Part shown: piece after piece, positions 7,018 to 13,470 of the stretch
Position numbering within the stretch: position 1 is the stretch's first letter
Layout of the letters: each line of letters opens with the position of its first letter
Origin: Gordonia sp. UBA5067
GTDB lineage: Bacteria; Actinomycetota; Actinomycetes; Mycobacteriales; Mycobacteriaceae
DNA: 27,100 nucleotides
Direction: 5' to 3'
NCBI RefSeq assembly: GCF_002414845.1
Contig: NZ_DIAX01000010.1
Coordinates: forward strand, 86,954 to 114,053
Translations under genes and position numbers: made by a program
The notes under the pieces: generated by a model
Database searches by the model: none
Told to the model about the DNA's origin: nothing
The model's input: the letters and a program-made list of their open reading frames with translations, nothing else

Positions 7018-7420
7018 CACAGCTGAGACGTCAACGGTCGCGCCCGATGGTGCACCGACAACCATCGACGCGGTCACCAATGCCGCATCCGATATCGGTG
7101 CGTTCATCCGCTCGCAGCGCATGGCCGCCGAGGTATCGCTGCGGCAACTCGCCGAACGCGCGGGGGTGAGCAATCCGTACCTCAGCCAGATCGAGCGCGG
7201 GTTGCGGAAGCCGTCGGCCGATGTGCTCGCCCAGATCGCCAAGGGGCTGCGCGTCTCTGCCGAGGTCCTCTACGTCCGGGCCGGCATTCTCGAAGAGCGT
7301 CCCGCATCGCCGGTGCGCGACGCACTGATCGCCGACGAGTCGATAAGTGAGCGGCAGCGCCAGATGCTGCTGGAGATCTACGAGTCGTTCCGCAGTGAGA
7401 ATCAAGCCAAGATCGAGTGA
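7007..7420 (+). CDS. XRE-family transcriptional regulator
   Basis: A 137-residue DNA-binding protein with a Cro/C1-type helix-turn-helix at about residues 31-88: SLRQLAERAGVSNPYLSQIERG is the core. The N-terminal 28 residues are Thr/Ala/Asp-rich and probably disordered. The C-terminal part (SPVRDALIADESISERQRQMLLEIYESFR) is helical and may dimerise. ATG 7007 is preceded by AGGAGG at 6990-6995; a GTG at 6995 overlaps that site and is unlikely. The gene sits before hbhA exactly as Rv0474 does in M. tuberculosis. Its promoter has a palindrome in the spacer, consistent with autoregulation. The hbhA start follows 52 bases later, so both may share the promoter. Confidence 0.9.
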   Translation: MTNDTAETSTVAPDGAPTTIDAVTNAASDIGAFIRSQRMAAEVSLRQLAERAGVSNPYLSQIERGLRKPSADVLAQIAKGLRVSAEVLYVRAGILEERPASPVRDALIADESISERQRQMLLEIYESFRSENQAKIE

Positions 7421-7472
7421 CACCAGTTTTCATCCGCAGTACCGACCTTCAAATAAGAGGAGTAAGGCCCAC

Positions 7473-8159
7473 ATGACCGAGAACCCGTTCAACAATGCCG
7501 TTTCGCAGGCCACCGCCGTCCTGAACCAGCTCCGTGAGCGCAGCGAAGCCACCATCGAGCAGGCTCAGGCCCGGTTCGACGAGACCCGCGACAACGCCCA
7601 GAGCCGCTTTGATGAGACGTGGGAGCAGGCCGTCGCCCGCTTCAACGAAGCCAAGGAGCGCCTCGCCGCCCTGCCCGTCGAACTGCCTACCGACCTTGAC
7701 GAGTTGCGTGCCAAGTTCAGCCCCGAAGAGTTGCGCAAGGTTGCCGAGAGCTACCTTGCCGTCGCCGCTGGCGTGCTGAACTCGCTCAGCGAGCGGGGCG
7801 AAGAAGTGGTCGGGAAGCTCAAGGAGTACCCGCTCGTCGAGGAGAACCTCCCGAAGCTGGAGAAGGTCTACAACGACGCTCGCGAACTGACCGAGGAGGC
7901 GCTGGGCACCATTTCGGACCAGTCGCTGACCGTCGGAGAGCGTGCCGCGGCGCTGGTGAACCTCCCGGGTGAGGCTGCGAAGAAGGCTCCGGCTGCCGAG
8001 AAGCCGGCCGCGGCCAAGGCTCCGGCGAAGAAGGCGGCTCCGGCGAAGGCTCCGGCCAAGAAGGCGGCTCCGGCCACGGCTCCGGCCAAGAAGGCGGCCG
8101 CTGCCAAGAAGGCCCCGGCCAAGAAGGCTCCGGCCGAGAAAGCCGATCCGAAGAACTAG
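7473..8159 (+). CDS. hbhA: Heparin-binding hemagglutinin-like protein
   Basis: A 228-residue HbhA homologue; the M. tuberculosis protein (Rv0475, 199 residues) is a surface adhesin that binds heparan sulfate through a C-terminal Lys/Ala/Pro-rich tail. Here residues about 1-165 are mostly helical, including three 11-residue units (33-43, 44-54, 55-65) beginning ARFDE, SRFDE and ARFNE, which suggests hendecad coiled coil. Residues about 166-228 form a tail of repeated AKKAAPAKAP-like units, longer than in M. tuberculosis. ATG 7473 has AGAGGAG at 7456-7462. No signal peptide is seen, as in known HbhA. In an environmental actinomycete the adhesin role is inferred; lipid-inclusion or nucleic-acid binding are alternatives for a basic tail of this kind. 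Confidence 0.9.
   Translation: MTENPFNNAVSQATAVLNQLRERSEATIEQAQARFDETRDNAQSRFDETWEQAVARFNEAKERLAALPVELPTDLDELRAKFSPEELRKVAESYLAVAAGVLNSLSERGEEVVGKLKEYPLVEENLPKLEKVYNDARELTEEALGTISDQSLTVGERAAALVNLPGEAAKKAPAAEKPAAAKAPAKKAAPAKAPAKKAAPATAPAKKAAAAKKAPAKKAPAEKADPKN
7968..8156 (+). repeat. Lys/Ala/Pro-rich repeat region encoding HbhA tail
   Basis: Low-complexity coding repeat built from variants of GCTCCGGC(C/G)AAGAAGGC, translating to AKKAAPAKAP, AKKAAPATAP and AKKAAAAKKAP, then AKKAPAEK. Such repeats vary in copy number between strains of HbhA-bearing species. Confidence 0.8.
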
Positions 8160-8178
8160 GCCACTGCGCCCGAGTCTG

Positions 8179-8226
8179 ACGAAGTCCACGCCCCGCTCTC
8201 GCATAGAGTTGGGGCGTGGACTTCGT
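8179..8226 (+). promoter_or_regulatory. 16-bp perfect inverted repeat spanning DUF2516 promoter and start
   Basis: ACGAAGTCCACGCCCC (8179-8194) is the exact reverse complement of 8211-8226; with a G-T wobble the stem extends to 19 bp. The 16-base loop holds the TAGAGT -10 box, and the right arm contains the GTG start codon of DUF2516. The left arm begins 19 bases after the hbhA stop. There is no T tract, so it is not a standard intrinsic terminator for hbhA, though it may slow polymerase or block 3' exonucleases. Confidence 0.75.
8204..8209 (+). promoter_or_regulatory. -10 box TAGAGT, leaderless start of DUF2516
   Basis: TAGAGT ends 6 bases before GTG 8216 and no Shine-Dalgarno site is present. 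It lies in the loop of the inverted repeat 8179-8226. Confidence 0.5.
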
Positions 8227-8548
8227 TAGTGCACTGGGCATGACCCAGGAGATCGTCATTCTGACTCTCAGCGTGGTGGCCGGACTCGCCGGACTCGTGA
8301 CGGTGGTGCACGCGGCCGTGCAGCGCCCCGACGCCTTCGCCGCGGTTGATCGGCAGTCCAAGGGGTTCTGGGTCGGTGTCCTCGCGCTGTCCACCGTGTT
8401 CCTGGCGGTATTCGGTGTCGCGGGGGGCGTGAGCCCCATCATCGGCATGATCTGCCTGAGTGGTCTCGTCGCGGTGATCGTCTACCTCGTCGACGTCCGG
8501 CCCAAGGTTGACGAGATCCAGGGCCGCCGCTGGTTCCGGAAGCTCTAA
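8216..8548 (+). CDS. DUF2516 family small membrane protein
   Basis: A 110-residue integral membrane protein of unknown function, the positional match of Rv0476. Three hydrophobic segments are visible at about residues 12-34, 50-69 and 72-93. A polar loop (HAAVQRPDAFAAVDRQSKGFW) and a charged C-terminal tail with DVRPKVDEIQ, typical of the family, are also present. The GTG at 8216 is the likely start: it begins directly before the conserved N-terminus and sits 6 bases from TAGAGT. The start codon is buried in one arm of a perfect inverted repeat, so read-through mRNA from hbhA should hide it while a leaderless mRNA should not. The MerR gene begins 4 bases after its stop codon. Confidence 0.85.
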   Translation: MDFVSALGMTQEIVILTLSVVAGLAGLVTVVHAAVQRPDAFAAVDRQSKGFWVGVLALSTVFLAVFGVAGGVSPIIGMICLSGLVAVIVYLVDVRPKVDEIQGRRWFRKL

Positions 8549-8552
8549 CGCC

Positions 8553-9311
8553 GTGGCCGAGTACCGCATCAACGATCTCGCCCAGGTCTCCGGGGTGTCG
8601 GTCCGCAACATCCGCGTCTACCAGGATCGCGGCCTGCTTCCCCCGCCAGTGATCAAGGGGCGAACGGGTTGGTACTACGACGAGCACCTGATCCGGTTGA
8701 ATCTCATTTCCCGGATGCTTGAGCGCGGCTACACATTCGCGACGATCAGCGAGCTCCTTGCCGCGGCACACCACGGGATGACCGTGGAACATATCCTGCG
8801 CGGCAGCACCAAGAGAAGTCGCTTCCAGAACCTCAAGAGTGTCGCCACCATCACCGTCGCCGAACTTCGCAAATCGTTGGGCGCAAGCGATCGGACTATC
8901 GCGCTCAGTCAGAAACTGGGCCTGCTGGCCAAGGAAGGTGCGGGATTCGCCGTGACCAATCCCGAACTGCTCGAGGGCGCCGAAGCCCTGGTGCGGGACG
9001 GAATCGATATTGATGTCCTGCTGGACCGCTGGGTGCGGGTGCAGGACGATCTGGAAGATGTCGCGCACAGCTTCGTCTCGATCATCACCGACCGGTTTGT
9101 CGACGCGAGCCTGCTGGGATTCGACGACGTCGAGGTCGGCCGAATCTCCGACCTCATCCGCCGCGTGCGCCCGCTGGCGCACGAGGTCGTGGACAGCACC
9201 TTCACCAAGGCGCTCGATCGGGAGATCTCCAAAGCGCTGGCAGCGGTGACCGCAATCCTCGAGACCAGCACCCCCGCGCCGATGGGGGAAATCAGCGAAG
9301 AGCAGGATTGA
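8553..9311 (+). CDS. MerR-family transcriptional regulator
   Basis: A 252-residue regulator with an N-terminal MerR winged helix-turn-helix: YRINDLAQVSGVSVRNIRVY at residues 4-23 and DRGLLPPP with GRTGWYYDEHLIRL beyond. The C-terminal part (about 80-252) is helical and probably senses a ligand; no metal-binding cysteines are present, so it is not a metal- or redox-sensing MerR. GTG 8553 lies 4 bases after the DUF2516 stop, suggesting coupling. The alpha/beta hydrolase starts 4 bases after its own stop, so DUF2516, MerR and hydrolase form one transcription unit. I do not recall this regulator/hydrolase pair at the M. tuberculosis locus, so it may be lineage-specific. Confidence 0.87.
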   Translation: MAEYRINDLAQVSGVSVRNIRVYQDRGLLPPPVIKGRTGWYYDEHLIRLNLISRMLERGYTFATISELLAAAHHGMTVEHILRGSTKRSRFQNLKSVATITVAELRKSLGASDRTIALSQKLGLLAKEGAGFAVTNPELLEGAEALVRDGIDIDVLLDRWVRVQDDLEDVAHSFVSIITDRFVDASLLGFDDVEVGRISDLIRRVRPLAHEVVDSTFTKALDREISKALAAVTAILETSTPAPMGEISEEQD

Positions 9312-9315
9312 CGAT

Positions 9316-10437
9316 ATGAACAAGCTGACCACGGTCATGCTCGCCGGTGCCGCCATCGCCGGCGGCGGGACGGCGGCGGGGGTGCTTCGCCTGGTGGCCG
9401 GTGTCGCCGCCGACGGGCTTCGGGGCGCCCCGATCGCCCCCGACGATCCCGATCCCGCATTGGCGACGCCACGGGCCGCGCCCTATCGCACCCACGTCCA
9501 CACCGCCGATGGGGCCGAACTCAACGTGCTCACCTACCCGGCCAACGATCCCGGCGACTCCTCCGATGTCGTCGTCTTCGTCCACGGCTGGGCGTGCAAC
9601 ACGACCTACTGGAATCCGCAGGTGAATCACCTGCTCGGCAAGCGCACCCTCATCGTCTACGACCAGCGCGGTCACGGCGAGTCCAGGCTGGGCCGTGCGC
9701 GGCCCACGCCGCGGGTCTTGGCGCAGGACCTCGAGGCGGTACTCGCCGCCGCCGTCCCGCTCGGCCGCCGGGTAGTGCTGGTCGGCCACAGCTTGGGCGG
9801 GATCACGATTCAGGCATGGGCCGACCAGCACGCCGGGGAGGTCAACGAGCAGGTGTCGGCGGTGATACTGCAGTCCACGGCCGCCGTTGACATTCTCGGT
9901 CGTCACCGATTGTTCGGCGAGCACGTCCCTGCCTACCTGAAGCCGTTCGAGCACCTCACCGGCATTCTCTTCGTGAGTACGCCGCTACTGCTGCCCGACA
10001 CCACGGCCGGTCCCCGCATCACCCGCCACATTGCGATGGCCGATAGTGCGCGGGGCGCACAGGTGACGTTCGTCGATCAGATGCTGCGCGCTTGCTCGCC
10101 ACTGGCGCGCGGATTGTTGGGCAGTGGGATGGTTGGTTTCGACGTGCGCACCGGCACCACGGCGCTGACGGTGCCCACCACGGTCATCGTCGGAGCCGCG
10201 GACCGACTGTTGCCGCCGGTGCATTCGCGGGAGATCGCGGGGCTGCTCGAGGAGGTGGGGGCGCTGCACCGCCACGTCGTGCTCGACGACATCGGTCACA
10301 TGCTGAGCATCGAGGCGGCCGCCCAGTTCAACGAAGTCCTCGACGAGGTGATCGGGCTCGGGGAGCGCAAAGCCCAGGTGAAGGCGGCTAAGAAGGCAAC
10401 TGCCGGGTCCGCGGACGCTCCTACAATCGGCAGTTGA
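9316..10437 (+). CDS. Alpha/beta hydrolase
   Basis: A 373-residue alpha/beta-fold hydrolase. The oxyanion region is VFVHGWACN (88-96), the nucleophile elbow GHSLGG has Ser159, the acid is Asp296 in VGAADRLLPP and the base is His328 in DIGHML, so the triad is complete. A hydrophobic, glycine/alanine-rich N-terminus (about residues 5-32) could be a membrane anchor or uncleaved signal. The C-terminal 25 residues are Lys/Ala-rich and probably disordered. The substrate is unknown; the fold fits an esterase, lipase or epoxide-hydrolase-like enzyme. It is coupled to the MerR gene, which may control it. Its 3' end overlaps the 3' end of murB on the other strand by 17 bases. Confidence 0.88.
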   Translation: MNKLTTVMLAGAAIAGGGTAAGVLRLVAGVAADGLRGAPIAPDDPDPALATPRAAPYRTHVHTADGAELNVLTYPANDPGDSSDVVVFVHGWACNTTYWNPQVNHLLGKRTLIVYDQRGHGESRLGRARPTPRVLAQDLEAVLAAAVPLGRRVVLVGHSLGGITIQAWADQHAGEVNEQVSAVILQSTAAVDILGRHRLFGEHVPAYLKPFEHLTGILFVSTPLLLPDTTAGPRITRHIAMADSARGAQVTFVDQMLRACSPLARGLLGSGMVGFDVRTGTTALTVPTTVIVGAADRLLPPVHSREIAGLLEEVGALHRHVVLDDIGHMLSIEAAAQFNEVLDEVIGLGERKAQVKAAKKATAGSADAPTIGS

Positions 10438-11476
10438 CGAACACCGGTTCGGGGATGAGGCGCACCCCGAACCGCGCTTCCACCCCGTCGCGCACCTCGC
10501 GTGCGAGGGCCAACAGGTCGGCGGTCGTCCCGGTCCCGCGGTTGGTGAGCGCCAAGGTGTGCTTGGTGGACAGGCGCACCGGCGCACCGGCACCCGGGTA
10601 GCCCCTGGTGAAGCCGGCCTGCTCGATCAGCCAGCCCGCCGACAGCTTCAGATCGGCGCCGGACGGGAACTGTGGGATGGTCACATCGGGGCCGACGACG
10701 ACGGCGATCTGGGCGATCACCGCGGCGGACTCGGCGGCCGAAATGATCGGGTTGGTGAAGAAGGACCCGGCACTGAAGGTATCGGGGTCGTCGGCGTCGA
10801 GGACCATCCCCTTGCTTCGACGCAGGGCCAGCACGGCGCTGCGCACATGCTCCGCCTCGGCCGTCTGGCCTTCGTCGCGGCCCAGCGCGCGGGCCAGTTC
10901 GCGGTAGGCCAGGGGAGCCGAAACAGCGCCGTTGCGCAGCCAGAACGACACCCGGGTGACGATGCGGTCGTCCCGATGCTTGAGGTTGGAGTGGCGATAG
11001 CGCAAGCCGAGGGCGTCGGGGGCCACCCACGAGAGTCGGCCGCCGGGGCGGTCGTATACCTGCACCGAGCGGAGCGTGTCGGCGATCTCGACTCCATAGG
11101 CGCCGACGTTCTGCACCGGGGTCGCGCCAGTCGAGCCGGGAATCCCCGACAGGCACTCCAGCCCACCGAACCCATTGGCGACCGTGTGCGCGACGAGGCC
11201 GTCCCACTCGACACCGGCATCAGCGGTCACAAACGGCCGCCCGTCGTCCACCCCGAACGCCAACTCGGCCGACGTGATCCGCACGACGGTACCGTCGAAT
11301 CCCTCATCGGCGACGACGAGGTTGGAACCCCCGCCGATCACCAGCACCCGGGTGCCGGCGTCGTCGCAGGCCGTCAACGCCTCGACCAGCGCCGCGGTGC
11401 TGGACGCCTCGACAATGGTGCGCGCCGGTCCGCCCAGGTGCAGCGTGGTGAGGTCGGCGATGGTGGGAGAGGTCAC
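10421..11476 (-). CDS. murB: UDP-N-acetylenolpyruvoylglucosamine reductase
   Basis: A 351-residue cytoplasmic FAD enzyme that reduces UDP-GlcNAc-enolpyruvate to UDP-MurNAc with NADPH, the second committed step of peptidoglycan precursor synthesis. FAD-binding motifs are clear: TTLHLGGPA near the N-terminus, VIGGGSNLVV and SGIPGSTGATPVQNVGAYG. The catalytic Ser is in SAGSFFTNP and the catalytic Glu in LIPEPVF near the C-terminus; AGWLIEQAGF is also typical. GTG 11476 was chosen because it directly precedes the conserved TTLHLGG segment. TAGCGT lies 8 bases upstream with no Shine-Dalgarno site. The gene converges on the hydrolase with overlapping ends and diverges from the DUF2505 pair across 57 bases. 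It matches Rv0482. Confidence 0.94.
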   Translation of the reverse strand: MTSPTIADLTTLHLGGPARTIVEASSTAALVEALTACDDAGTRVLVIGGGSNLVVADEGFDGTVVRITSAELAFGVDDGRPFVTADAGVEWDGLVAHTVANGFGGLECLSGIPGSTGATPVQNVGAYGVEIADTLRSVQVYDRPGGRLSWVAPDALGLRYRHSNLKHRDDRIVTRVSFWLRNGAVSAPLAYRELARALGRDEGQTAEAEHVRSAVLALRRSKGMVLDADDPDTFSAGSFFTNPIISAAESAAVIAQIAVVVGPDVTIPQFPSGADLKLSAGWLIEQAGFTRGYPGAGAPVRLSTKHTLALTNRGTGTTADLLALAREVRDGVEARFGVRLIPEPVFVNCRL

Positions 11477-11484
11477 GGGATATG

Positions 11485-11490
11485 ACGCTA
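11485..11490 (-). promoter_or_regulatory. Possible -10 box TAGCGT of murB
   Basis: Minus-strand TAGCGT ends 8 bases before the murB GTG, slightly longer than the 6-7 bases seen at other leaderless candidates here. The overlapping CGCTAGCG is palindromic. Confidence 0.35.
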
Positions 11491-11533
11491 GCGCACCTGA
11501 TGCGGGCGGCCGGACTGTGATGGGATGGGTGCC

Positions 11534-12040
11534 ATGGCAACGAATCTGGAGCACACCGTCTCCTACCCGTTCAGCACCGACCGACTGTGGGAGGTCGTGA
11601 CCACCGAACAGTACTGGCATGATCTGATCGCTGCGATCAATCACGGCAAGGGAGTCCTGGAGTCCTTCTCCCACGACGGCGATACCGTCGTCGTGGTGTG
11701 CCGACAGGTCGTCGACGAGAACAAGCTGCCGTCGGTGGTCACGAAGGTGCGCGGCGGCGACCTCGTCATTCCGCGGCGCACAGTGCTCCGCCGGGCCGCC
11801 CCCGGAGGTGCCGTCACCGGCGAGTTGACGGCGACTGTCGAGGGTGCGCCGGCCAAGGTCGACGGATCGCAGGTCAGCGATGGAGATCCGTCGTCGACTC
11901 GTTACACGGCGGCGATCGCCGTCAGCATCCCGCTGTTCGGCGGCAAGATCGAAAAGGCGATCGGCGAGCAACTGTTCGAGCTGCTCGACGCGGAGCGCGA
12001 CGAGACGCTCAATTGGGAGGCCGGCAACCGACAGCGGTAG
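11534..12040 (+). CDS. DUF2505 family protein (first tandem copy)
   Basis: A 168-residue DUF2505 protein with the overall look of an SRPBCC/START ligand-binding fold: LEHTVSYPFSTDRLWEVVTTEQYWHDLIAAI at the N-terminus, central strands and a C-terminal helix (GGKIEKAIGEQLFELLDAERDETLNW). No function or ligand is known. ATG 11534 aligns with the start of the downstream paralogue; ATG 11525 adds three residues and is equally possible. Neither has a good ribosome site. It is followed after 10 bases by a second DUF2505 gene, an apparent ancient duplication. M. tuberculosis has Rv0481c next to murB. Confidence 0.83.
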   Translation: MATNLEHTVSYPFSTDRLWEVVTTEQYWHDLIAAINHGKGVLESFSHDGDTVVVVCRQVVDENKLPSVVTKVRGGDLVIPRRTVLRRAAPGGAVTGELTATVEGAPAKVDGSQVSDGDPSSTRYTAAIAVSIPLFGGKIEKAIGEQLFELLDAERDETLNWEAGNRQR

Positions 12041-12043
12041 CCT
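12038..12043 (+). promoter_or_regulatory. -10 box TAGCCT, leaderless start of second DUF2505 gene
   Basis: TAGCCT begins with the TAG stop codon of the first DUF2505 gene and ends 7 bases before ATG 12051. No Shine-Dalgarno site precedes that ATG. Confidence 0.45.
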
Positions 12044-12050
12044 GACCGCT

Positions 12051-12566
12051 ATGGCACGACGGCTCAGTTATTCGGCTCGGTTCCCCCACTCCGCCGACAA
12101 GCTCTACCAAGCGCAGATGCAGCGGCAGTATTGGGATGACATGATGGCGGGATTTCAGATGATTTCGCCGCACTGCGAGGTCGCCGACTTCGTTTCCGAC
12201 CCCACGGTCGGGATGCGGGTGGTTCTGAAGCAGACCATCGGGCGCGACCAGCTCCCCCCGATCGCGCAGACGGTGATGATGAAAGACATGATCATCACGC
12301 GCGAGGAATCGTTCGGCGTCTTCCACCCCGAGGACGTCACCGCCGGGACCTATAACGCGTCGATCCCGGCCGGACCGGGGAGCCTGACCGGCGTGCAGGA
12401 ACTGTTCAGCACCGACACCGGTTGCACGATCCGCAAGACTACGGAAGTCAAGGTGTTCGTGCCGTTCATCAACGGCAAGCTCGAACAGGTCATGCTGGTG
12501 AACCTCGTCGACCTGTTCCGCGCTGAGGCCGAATACGCCAAGGACTGGATCGACAAGAACTTCTGA
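12051..12566 (+). CDS. DUF2505 family protein (second tandem copy)
   Basis: A 171-residue paralogue of the preceding gene. Shared features include the opening (RRLSYSARFPHSADKLYQAQ), an aromatic W near residue 25-30 (YWDDMM against YWHDLI), a middle DQLPPIAQTVMMKDMIITRE segment against NKLPSVVTKVRGGDLVIPRR, and the closing PFINGKLEQVMLVNLVDLFRAEAEY helix. Overall identity is low by eye, so duplication is old. The predicted fold is a START-like hydrophobic-ligand pocket. The function is unknown. The ATG at 12051 lies 7 bases after TAGCCT with no ribosome site. The nitrilase-family gene follows after 27 bases with its own leaderless-type promoter. Confidence 0.82.
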   Translation: MARRLSYSARFPHSADKLYQAQMQRQYWDDMMAGFQMISPHCEVADFVSDPTVGMRVVLKQTIGRDQLPPIAQTVMMKDMIITREESFGVFHPEDVTAGTYNASIPAGPGSLTGVQELFSTDTGCTIRKTTEVKVFVPFINGKLEQVMLVNLVDLFRAEAEYAKDWIDKNF

Positions 12567-12581
12567 CGTCGTGCGGCCGAC

Positions 12582-12587
12582 TAGGCT
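12582..12587 (+). promoter_or_regulatory. -10 box TAGGCT, leaderless start of nitrilase gene
   Basis: TAGGCT ends 6 bases before ATG 12594; no Shine-Dalgarno site is seen between the two genes. Confidence 0.5.
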
Positions 12588-12593
12588 GGCCGC

Positions 12594-13451
12594 ATGCGCG
12601 TCGCGATGGCACAGATTACGGCCCGATCGCAGCCGTCGGCCAACCTCGCCGAGGTCGCCGAACTGACGGCCGCCGCGGCTGGTGGCGGCGCAGATCTGAT
12701 CGTGTTCCCCGAGGCCACCATGTGCCGGTTCGGGGTTCCCCTGGTGCCGATCGCCGAGCCGGTCGACGGCCCGTGGGTGACCGGGGTCCGGGAGATCGCG
12801 CGACGGGATCGGATCGCCATCGTGGTCGGGATCTTTACCCCGGGTATCCCGACCGCGGACGGGATACCCCGGGTCCGTAACACCGTCGTCGTCGCCGACC
12901 GGTCGGGACGGCTCTGGTCCTACGACAAGATCCACCTGTACGACGCATTCGGTTTCGCCGAGTCGGCCACTGTGCAGGCGGGTACCGACCCGCTGGTCGT
13001 CGACCTGCCGCTGGACGACGGTTCATCGGCCCGACTGGGTATCGCCATCTGTTATGACGTCCGGTTCCCCGAACTTTTCGGCGCGCTCGCCGATGCGGGC
13101 GCCCAACTGATCGCGGTACCCGCATCGTGGGCATCGGGACCGGGCAAGGTCGAGCAGTGGCGTGCGCTGACTACGGCGCGCGCCCTCGACTCCGGTGCGT
13201 ACATCGTTGCCGTCGATCAGGCGCCGGGCGACGCATCGGCGACTGGTGACGGGCACCCCACCGGAGTCGGACACAGTCGACTCATTGATCCGTTCGGTAG
13301 CGTGGTGGACGACGAATACGGTGGGTCGCCCCGATTGGGGGTTCATCGCCTCAACCTTTCCGGTGCCGTGCGGGCCCGAGAGGTGCTCGGGATGCGGGCC
13401 AATCGGCGCCCGATCGCGACGCCTGGGGGCCCGCGGTTGCCGACCGACTGA
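12594..13451 (+). CDS. Carbon-nitrogen hydrolase (nitrilase superfamily, Nit-like)
   Basis: A 285-residue cytoplasmic amidase of the nitrilase superfamily. The triad is complete: Glu40 in IVFPEATM, Lys112 in YDKIHLYDAFG and Cys153 in AICYDVRFPE. The KIHLYDAFG and CYDVRFPEL forms and size resemble the Nit1/Nit2 branch, which includes deaminated-glutathione amidase; since many actinobacteria use mycothiol, the natural substrate here is uncertain. It corresponds to Rv0480c. ATG 12594 lies 6 bases after TAGGCT, suggesting leaderless mRNA. The DUF2993 gene follows after 19 bases with an AGGAG site, so the two are likely co-transcribed. In M. tuberculosis the neighbours Rv0479c and Rv0480c are also adjacent. 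Confidence 0.9.
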   Translation: MRVAMAQITARSQPSANLAEVAELTAAAAGGGADLIVFPEATMCRFGVPLVPIAEPVDGPWVTGVREIARRDRIAIVVGIFTPGIPTADGIPRVRNTVVVADRSGRLWSYDKIHLYDAFGFAESATVQAGTDPLVVDLPLDDGSSARLGIAICYDVRFPELFGALADAGAQLIAVPASWASGPGKVEQWRALTTARALDSGAYIVAVDQAPGDASATGDGHPTGVGHSRLIDPFGSVVDDEYGGSPRLGVHRLNLSGAVRAREVLGMRANRRPIATPGGPRLPTD

Positions 13452-13470
13452 ATTTAGGAGACCGTGGCCT

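Noticed and set aside
7968..8156. CRISPR-like or satellite repeat array.
   Set aside because: The repetition follows codons of the HbhA Lys/Ala/Pro tail and has no spacers.
8179..8226. Simple intrinsic terminator of hbhA.
   Set aside because: There is no T tract, and the right arm lies inside the DUF2516 coding region with a -10 box in the loop, so a regulatory role explains it better, though partial termination is possible.
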